Source: Cesiribacter sp. (GTDB lineage Bacteria > Bacteroidota > Bacteroidia > Cytophagales > Cyclobacteriaceae). From it: a stretch of 5,449 nt of DNA. Under the pieces are notes generated by a model. The model was not told the origin of the DNA and made no database searches. It was given only the letters and a program-made list of their open reading frames with translations. Position 1 is the stretch's first letter. Each line of letters starts with the position of its first letter. Positions 5,331-5,449 of the stretch are shown here, one piece after another. The stretch covers positions 1 to 5,449 of the forward strand of contig JASLAE010000166.1 in NCBI GenBank assembly GCA_030147305.1, written 5' to 3'. The position numbers were made by a program, and so were the translations under genes.

Positions 5331-5449
5331 ATGACAGACAAACAAACACAGTTTACTGCTGCCGGCTTAGTAGAGGAGAGTGCAGAAGAATTATATGAGA
5401 ACGCTCCCTGCGGATATCTTTCCACTTTACCCAATGGTACAGTAGTAAA
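5331..5449 (+). CDS. PAS-domain protein, N-terminus only (5' fragment; RsbP-like or sensor kinase)
   Basis: The frame starts at an ATG 24 nt after the RsbQ-like stop and stays open for 39 codons to the right edge, so only the N-terminus is visible. After a short polar leader, residues ~19-39 read EELYENAPCGYLSTLPNGTV, a typical PAS-domain opening (LYENAPCGY, then a short turn and the next strand). PAS domains sense small molecules, redox state or light and drive an attached output domain. Because it is coupled to an RsbQ-like hydrolase, the likeliest output is a PP2C/SpoIIE-type phosphatase as in RsbP, but a histidine kinase or diguanylate cyclase could begin the same way. The output domain lies outside the window. 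Close spacing without a terminator suggests an operon with the hydrolase. Confidence 0.8.
   Translation, partial: MTDKQTQFTAAGLVEESAEELYENAPCGYLSTLPNGTVV

Overview
The window looks like a chromosomal segment of a Bacteroidota bacterium, probably of the Cytophagales type. This is an inference from three things: moderate GC with AT-rich intergenic stretches, start codons without convincing Shine-Dalgarno sequences, and three lipoproteins with short type II signal peptides followed by Thr/Ser/Asp/Glu-rich linkers. I cannot name a genus.

Layout. Positions 1-1228 (minus) hold most of an M23-family zinc metallopeptidase lipoprotein with a C-terminal SH3-like domain; its 3' end lies beyond the left edge. 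A divergent intergenic region of about 120 bases separates it from two small plus-strand membrane-protein genes (1350-1559 and 1570-1965), which are probably co-transcribed. Next comes a plus-strand lipoprotein (2091-3170) with two DUF305-type half domains (His-His, Met-rich, probably metal or copper binding). One Gly-Thr-Thr repeat tract precedes the first half domain and a second separates the two. A strong bidirectional hairpin terminator (3191-3226) sits between this gene and a convergent minus-strand SMP-30/gluconolactonase-like beta-propeller lipoprotein (3275-4165).

A 349-base gene-free stretch (4166-4514) follows. It contains an interrupted inverted repeat spanning 100 nt (4371-4470). 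After it, on the plus strand, come an alpha/beta hydrolase with strong RsbQ signatures (4515-5306) and, 24 nt downstream, the first 39 codons of a gene whose N-terminus reads as a PAS domain (5331 to the right edge).

The last pair is the most interesting part. In Bacillus subtilis, RsbQ (a KAI2/D14-like hydrolase) works with RsbP (a PAS-PP2C phosphatase) to signal energy stress to SigB. The same gene order here suggests a hydrolase-plus-PAS signalling module in a lineage not known to use SigB, so the output would have to differ. Apart from that pair and the two small membrane-protein genes, the genes look individually transcribed. The left and middle parts are mostly cell-envelope functions.
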